Assembly (NCBI GenBank): GCA_023053545.1
Contig: JAKZAN010000005.1
Span: forward strand, 9,548,001 to 9,612,000
Direction of reading: 5' to 3'
From: Lepidurus packardi
Taxonomy: Eukaryota; Arthropoda; Branchiopoda; Notostraca; Triopsidae
Length of the DNA stretch: 64,000 bases
Part shown: positions 58,042 to 64,000 of the stretch, one piece after another
How positions within the stretch are numbered: the stretch's first letter is position 1
How the letters are laid out: the number at the start of each line of letters is the position of its first letter
Made by a program: the position numbers and the translations under genes
Notes under the pieces: generated by a model
Told to the model about the DNA's origin: nothing
What the model saw: only the letters and a program-made list of their open reading frames with translations
Databases searched by the model: none

Positions 58042-59685
58042 TTTACAGAATTCATTAATCAGAATTCATTCCCGGTTCATTAGAAAGCTAGGAAAGGCAG
58101 TTAGTTAATAAAAAATCCAGTTAATTATCGATCTCCAAAGACACTGTAGCTTCCACTTAACGACTACCAAAGTGCCTTCTACTCCTTCCCACTATCCCAC
58201 CCAGATAAGATACTCTAGTTCACTATCTTTAACACAGTAATAGTACTAGTACTTTAGTAGAGAAGAATACTATTGTTAACGATAAGTGTGTACCTAAATA
58301 GCGTTTTTAATCAGAACTGCAAAAGTGCAAAGTATAGCTTCGCGAAGATTGGGAGAAAGCATATAGTGCAAAAAAAGTTTCGAATGTTTGCAATTTACGG
58401 GGAAATACGATATATTTCGAAATGCACAATTTTAGCTTCACATAGCATCGTTTATGGGAGTTAGACGTTAGGGGCCAGAAGTTGAAGCGATGATAATCCT
58501 CGGCACTACTGTCAAACGCATTCGCTTTCCATTTTAAACCCGCATTAGAACTTCCCATGGTAATTACACACATAATACACGCATAATTTCACAAAGTTTT
58601 CGTTGATGTCAGGACTCGTAATGTATTTAAAGTTAGCTTACTTTAAACTTTCGTAAAGGTAAATATATAACACGTTACAAATTATAGAAATTGTATTTGG
58701 ATCCTGAAAATGCTTATATGCATGGAAATTATACACAGAAGAAAAAAATCTTAAAAAGATGTTATAATCACTTCGTTATACTGTCAAGCGACTGTCGAAA
58801 TGTGAGAAAGCTTTGGAAAAGCTGCCATTTGCAATTCTCCTGTTATAAACGCCCATCAAATCTTCCAATTCCAGTTTAAATTAAGGGGGTTTTCACTAGA
58901 ACGTTACCAAGTATTTCACATCGGGGCAAAATAATTAATAATACAGTTTAGGATTCAAACCTAGGGCAAAGAATCTGCCAGTTCCAAACCGATTTCTAGA
59001 ATTTCATCTTAAAAATAATTCCAGGTTGTGGAGATTATATTTCAGGTTTTATATTTCTGGGGGTTCGTATGGTCAAGTGACATGTATCTTATCAAACTGG
59101 ACAACGTGTGTTTTTCCCGAACGGAACTGATTTTTTTTTTACTACAGCTACGTTTTATCTCGAACATTATCGTGAAAAAAAGGCTTGGCTTCTTTGTGGA
59201 CATCAAATCACTTGCGCAGATTCGTCCCAGTCAACAAGTGGGAATTTTCCCATGTTATAATCTTATGTTTCTGAATAGTTTAACTATATTTGAAAGGTTA
59301 TATTGGACCTATTTCCTCATCTGTTCTTATTGATAAAAGATTATGATACACTGGGTTCGTTTATTTTAATCTCTGTTTCGGATTTTTGGGGAAAACAAAA
59401 CCTTGGACGAGAAATCTAATTCCCTTAACGTAAAACTGGCTCCTGAAAGTCGGAATCGCCGAAAGCGAAAAACCAAGAGGGCCAGAGAAGATGCTAGTCG
59501 TCTGACCAGACGAGGGGGGGGGGGTAAGGGGGGATAAGCGTTATTCACAGGAGAGCGAAGGGCTATTTAGTCGCAAGATACAACGAACCAGGCCTCAGTC
59601 ACGATCCTCAATTACGCTAGTTACTACTACTATCTCTCGCTGTGAAAAAGTTCCTTTCCAAAAAAAGCACTCGTATTTAACCGCA
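58042..59685. other. spacer between xylulokinase and cysteine dioxygenase
   Basis: Contains the XYLB 3' UTR, AT-rich spacer, a G-run (about 59513-59523) and the cysteine dioxygenase promoter. The open frames (58273-58464, 58691-58879, 59028-59333) have no recognisable domain and AT-driven composition, so I do not call them genes. Confidence 0.5.
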
Positions 59686-61495
59686 ATGGCACTTGAAGTG
59701 AATAATTTGAATACGATGCTCCAGGAGATGAAAAAGTGTCATAAGAAGTCCGGAATTCCACCAGTTATTACCACGTTGGACGATTTGATTCGCGAATTGC
59801 ACTCTGCCTTTGAAGATGACGTAGTAGATACGGACTACGTCCAGGATTTGATGCTGGCATACAAAAGCAATCCTTTGGAATGGCTGAAATTCGCTAAATT
59901 TGATCGTTACAAGTATGTTTCTTTTCATTTTTTTGCAAATAGCACCTTTTGCTTAAGTTGAAATTTAGCATATACAATTTGTTTGTAATAAATTAAATAA
60001 AAGCTTAGAGAAAATTTAGAGAAATTTTCAAAACAGTCCGCCTATTCAAAACGTTCGCTTGTTCGTTCAGTTAAATATTTTTCATCGTACAGGAAATAAT
60101 TATGCGAATATTCTTTCTTTTAATGATACAGCGAACTTCAAAACTTTTAGCAAATTTTTTATTTGAAGGATGAGCTAGAGATGAGCTTCTCAATTTAAGG
60201 ATTTGATAGCTAAAATTTCAAGGTCGAATTGTAATGTAGTGCACAGATTAAATTGCAATACAGTGCACAGATTCGTTCAGGGAAATATAGTAAAAAAAAA
60301 GTAACATATATATAATCTAAATAAAGAAGGATACTGATCTCAAATGTCCCAAGCTAGTTATGTGAAAAAATGGCCTACTTTAAAAAAACAAAAACAAAAA
60401 ACATTAAAGAACTTTGAAGAGTAAACCCTGACTCTAAGTTCAAGTGAAACTTAAACTGTTTTCGTAGATACACCCGAAATTTGGTTGACGAGGGCAATGG
60501 GAAGTTTAATCTGATGCTCCTTTGCTGGGGCGAAGGTCAGCAGTCGGCCATTCATGATCATGCTGACGCGCATTGCTTTATGAAGGTATAAACACCGTAA
60601 AATTGCGAAATGTATTTTGTTGAATTACAATTGATAATATCTTGTTACAGATGCTGGATGGCTCCTTGAATGAAATTCGTTATGCATGGCCTCAAGAAGG
60701 AGAACAGGGATTGAATGTAATCGGTTCGAGTTTACTCGAAAAGAACGGCGTTTGCTACATCAACGGTAAATTTTATGTTTATTTTCATTGTTTCAGCTGC
60801 GTGTGACCTTTTTCTTCGTTGGGCAACTTGCTTTTTTGCTTCGAAGGGCATAAAGAACGTACTCGAACAGTTTTCGAAAAAATTTTATGCATAACCAGTT
60901 TTCGCCGGTACCTGGCGCGATCGGAATCCGGTTAATACTGTTGTTGGTGCAGAAGAAGGCCAGGTCATTTATGTACCCAATGGTGCGATGTTAGAACTTG
61001 TTTTTGTTACGGCTGGGGAAAACCTAACCATAGCAGACAACCGGTCAACAAAATTTACAAAAAGAGAATGGAAAGTTACCAAGTCGCCCAGGTTACATCT
61101 ACGCACCACTACGCACACACCCACTTCATTAGCATAAACATCCATATTCGAGTTCTTAACTATGGTCTTGGCTACCTGCGTGCTCATGACAGCTTTATTT
61201 TTTTCTTGTTTACATAGATTCCTTGGGCTTGCACCGTGTGGCAAATCCCAGTCACATCGACCCAGCTGTGAGTTTGCATTTGTATTGCCCGCCTTTCAAC
61301 GCCTGCCATATGTTCGACTTGCGCTCGGGGAAGAAAACAGCTGTCAATATTACATTCTGGAGCAAATTTGGCGAGAAAGTGCCATTGGTAAATCACCCAA
61401 TTATATAACGAGATATGAGAAACCAAACGATTGTTGTTCTCTAGGATGTGGGTTCCAACCATTCCTGCTGTGAACCAGCACCAATCGCTAAATGA
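59686..61495 (+). CDS. CDO1: cysteine dioxygenase type 1
   Basis: Five exons: 59686-59912, 60468-60585, 60651-60765, 61218-61387, 61445-61495 (226 aa; human 200). This is a non-heme Fe(II) enzyme that oxidises cysteine to cysteine sulphinate, the entry to taurine and sulphate formation. It belongs to the cupin fold. Iron ligands are His-X-His in [11 protein letters not shown] and the later His in GLHRVAN. The Cys-Tyr cross-link pair is present: Cys in LLCWGEG and Tyr in [26 protein letters not shown] matches the family almost exactly. The N-terminus is about 20 residues longer than in vertebrates, and the C-terminal exon ends in a short tail with two adjacent Cys. Complete. Confidence 0.95.
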
Positions 61496-61945
61496 TTCTC
61501 TTGAATTTGTACTTAACGTTTGGAGCGCTATTTCAAATTGTAACGGTTTGGGCGCGACTTTCAAACGATTTTTCCTCTATGTACAAAACATACGTAACTG
61601 ACCAAAGAAAAAGTGTAGCTTTTTCAAGATGTAGTATGTAGTTCTATTGTCTGAAAACTACCTTTCCAGCATACGCAGAATTGGTTTTTTGTACCTTTTC
61701 TTTGAATTTTTGTAAAAAGACTTTCCCAACTCAAAAAACAATGAAATTACAAGTATACACCTGTGAACATAGCTTTAGAAATAAACCCAAGCATTCTATT
61801 AATAATTTCCAACTTAGTAACACATGTTTAAAAATGACTAGTTTTGGCAGCTGGGGAACTTTGGGTTTCTATTTTCTTTTTCGTGTGTCTTTTTAGTTTG
61901 TTTTCTTTTTGCTTTCCAACATTAATGTAGTAAATCTTGTTCGGT
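61496..61945. other. convergent 3' spacer between CDO1 (+) and guanylyl cyclase (-)
   Basis: Must hold the 3' UTRs of both genes; AT-rich. The open frame at 61681-61896 has no recognisable domain. Confidence 0.5.
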
Positions 61946-64000
61946 TTATAGCGGATCTGTCGTTTCTCCAAGAAGCCAGTACGTAGTGACTTTCCCCTTT
62001 CCCTTCATTTCCACTTCGCCTCGCAGTTCAGTGCGAAATGTCCCGAAGGAATCCAGAATTTCTTTCGTATTAGGACTGACGTGCACTTTCAGAGCTAAAT
62101 TAAAAAAAACACACGTCAGGATTATAAAGAACAAACGAAAGAGAATTTACGTAATCCATTGGACTCCATCCTTGAGGCGGTGTTCACAGTGTCTCCGAAG
62201 AGACAATACCTTGGCATTTTCAATCCAACCACTCCAGCCACGCACGAGCCTAAAGAAGAGATGATCAAAGCGCAAGAAATGAGGTTAGCATAACTCTGTT
62301 TCGAGAAATTCCTGGGAAAGGGTAGAATATATGGATGGCGAATAAATGTGGGGAGAGTAGCAAAAAGTGGAAACAAGATCCATGATGTACCGGAATGCAA
62401 GCCAATCCGGAGTTTCAGCTGTTCTTGCGGTCGATGGCGGATACGGAATGTGCGCACTGCGGATAACAGCTTGAGTGCCATTCGCGCAATTTCCCGGGCA
62501 TGCAAGTTGCCGTTTCTAACCGGCAAACCCGATACAACCATATAAGCATCTCCAATTGTCTCCACCTGCGAAAAATTTGGGACAAAACTTTAGTAAGAAA
62601 CTGAAGAACTGAAAGAATCGAAGATAAGATAAATGTAAGGTGATCTAATACGATAAGAAAGATTTGTTCTAACCTTGTATACGTCGTAGTTCTCGATAAT
62701 GGAATCAAAGCATGTGTACAAATCGTTCAACAAATCCACTACCTGTAAAATAAAAGGATTTCCCTATGACGTTGTTTCTTCCGGGAAATTTAACTAATAT
62801 TACAAACCTGTAGAGGTGTTGATTCAGCAGACAAGGATGTAAAACCCACAATATCACTAAAGTAGATTGTCACGCTATCGAATGTCTCGGCGATGACCGA
62901 TTGTCCCGCAATAAGCTGACTTGCCACTGGCCTAATCAAGAAATACCCATCAAACTTCCGCATGATATAACTTGACTCTAATCTCAGATTAAAGGGCAAA
63001 TTTGGATTAACACACTTTCAAAATTATAAACAAACGTACGTACTTTTATAGTTTATTATGCGGTATTACACGAATCGTGTAATACCGATTAATAATCGGT
63101 ATTACACGTGTAATAATCGGTCTTAATCGTGTAATACCGATAATAAACTATAATAGTATGGTATTACACGAATCGTGTAATACCGCATAATGCAACTACT
63201 ATGATCAAGTACTATGACCTACTATGATCACTTGACCTACGGGCAAATTCTTCTTTACAGCAGTATTCGCAGCTGTAAATTCTTTAACTTTAAAATATGC
63301 TTTCCCTTACTTAGAAAAATATAATCTCTGACTTAGACATTTGAAAGTGGTTATTGATTATAAATCGGCGTGAACTATTTTCCAAGGCTTAAAAAAACGA
63401 AAGCGTGATTCGTATGGTTTTTCTTAGTTTGGTTTGTTTTTTCAATGGCAAAGAACAGTTTGAAAGGTTATCTGCTTCAACACTTGGTGCCACAGACAGA
63501 TCGAAGGCTTTCACGATATCTTTTCTGTTAATTTTTTTTCCCATTTCGGATTTTCGTACAGCAAAAAAGGGATGGAAAGTATATATGGGGCTTTGGCGGT
63601 AAGCTTGGAGTTGTAGGAATCTCAATAAATCGTTTACTTCCTTTTTCCTTAAATTATAGAACCAGTATGGGCGAGAAAGGCATATTTCCTATAAATTGCT
63701 TACTTGGGCAGCAATTGATAAAGCAATTCTTCACAGCGCCGCTTTTCTTCCAAGTAATCCGCAGTTCGCTCTTCCACCAGGGCCTCCAAGTTATTGGCGT
63801 ATTGTTCCATTCGTGACAGCAAGTTATCGAGAATATTCCCGCTTTCATTGTCCCTTGTGGAAAACAAAAATACAATTTTGCAGAACTTGAAAGCACACTA
63901 TACTTGTTTAAGCGACGGATTATGCTTTTTAAAGCCTGGAAATCAGGTCGTTCCATCGGATCTTCAGCCCAACATTTCTTCATCATTTGAATCACTTCTT
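61946..64000 (-). CDS. receptor-type guanylyl cyclase, C-terminal part (gene runs off the window)
   Basis: Visible exons, 5' to 3': 64000-63904 (truncated by the window), 63853-63704, 62931-62808, 62742-62674, 62565-62391, 62249-62151, 62094-61946. It makes cGMP at the plasma membrane. The first visible exon is the end of the kinase-homology domain ([15 protein letters not shown]). Next is the dimerisation helix ([32 protein letters not shown]), then the catalytic domain: [12 protein letters not shown] (metal-binding Asp), [16 protein letters not shown] with the guanine-recognising Glu, [16 protein letters not shown], and [18 protein letters not shown] with the Cys of guanylyl rather than adenylyl cyclases. 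It ends [13 protein letters not shown] with only a short tail. The extracellular and TM parts lie beyond base 64000. Confidence 0.93.
63046..63187. repeat. nested palindromes in the guanylyl cyclase intron
   Basis: The word CGGTATTACACG and its reverse complement alternate several times. A 27-bp palindrome at 63061-63087 (perfect save for its central base) is followed by a shorter palindrome (CGGTATTACACGTGTAATA near 63097) and a third copy of the first at about 63160-63186. An outer pair (TATAGTTTATTAT near 63047 and its complement near 63140-63152) encloses the first two. The segment would form a branched hairpin or cruciform. Confidence 0.9.

Noticed and set aside
59355-59548. Possible gene near the G-run before CDO1
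   Set aside because: The 60-codon minus frame is low-complexity sequence driven by the G-run and adjacent repeats.
60780-61217. Extra CDO1 exon in the 452-bp intron
   Set aside because: Exons at 60765 and 61218 join in frame into uninterrupted conserved sequence ([11 protein letters not shown]), leaving no room for another exon.

Overview
The window is nuclear DNA of an invertebrate animal with a compact, intron-rich genome. At least 16 multi-exon protein-coding genes can be rebuilt from splice sites and family homology. Most introns are about 45-100 bp with GT-AG borders, and the flanks are AT-rich. The gene set (Lrig/lambik-type receptor, Brahma, srGAP, Bora, kinesin-14, receptor guanylyl cyclase, xylulokinase) and a short stretch of degenerate TTAGG units point to an arthropod, perhaps a small crustacean or another compact-genome arthropod. 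The species cannot be fixed from sequence alone. All exon borders below were read by eye from splice sites, reading frame and protein conservation, so single-base errors are possible.

Layout. 1-4594: no convincing coding exon; presumably upstream or intronic sequence of the K2P gene. 4595-7080 (+): two-pore-domain K+ channel lacking its first exon(s). 8073-8601 (+): small secreted Pro/Arg-rich peptide precursor with a TATA promoter. 9059-10645 (+): splicing factor SPF45/RBM17. 11007-12086 (+): tafazzin. 12308-12835: a tandemly duplicated segment with cell-cycle-type promoter motifs. 12965-15848 (+): kinesin-14 (Ncd/KIFC1). 16285-16378: tRNA-derived SINE head. 17344-18018 (+): frataxin.

18203-45725 is a continuous run of minus-strand genes: Bora, Lrig, U2A' (SNRPA1), cytosolic isoleucyl-tRNA synthetase, BRK1/HSPC300, a trypsin-like secreted protease, a YOD1/OTU1-type deubiquitinase and the SWI/SNF ATPase Brahma. 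On the plus strand follow srGAP (47164-54350), xylulokinase (55498-58041) and cysteine dioxygenase (59686-61495). The window ends inside a minus-strand receptor guanylyl cyclase (61946-64000).

There is no operon-like functional grouping. The genes are housekeeping or signalling genes packed with 0.2-1.6 kb spacers. Shared themes are mitosis (Bora, kinesin-14), actin/WAVE and Rho control (BRK1, srGAP), mitochondria (tafazzin, frataxin) and splicing (SPF45, U2A'). The less ordinary parts are the Pro/Arg-rich peptide, the duplicated E2F/CCAAT/TTTGAA block before the kinesin, a tRNA-derived fragment flanked by a 14-bp direct repeat, nested palindromes in the cyclase intron, several minisatellites, a GC-AG intron in Brahma, and two very short stop-free introns whose length is a multiple of three.
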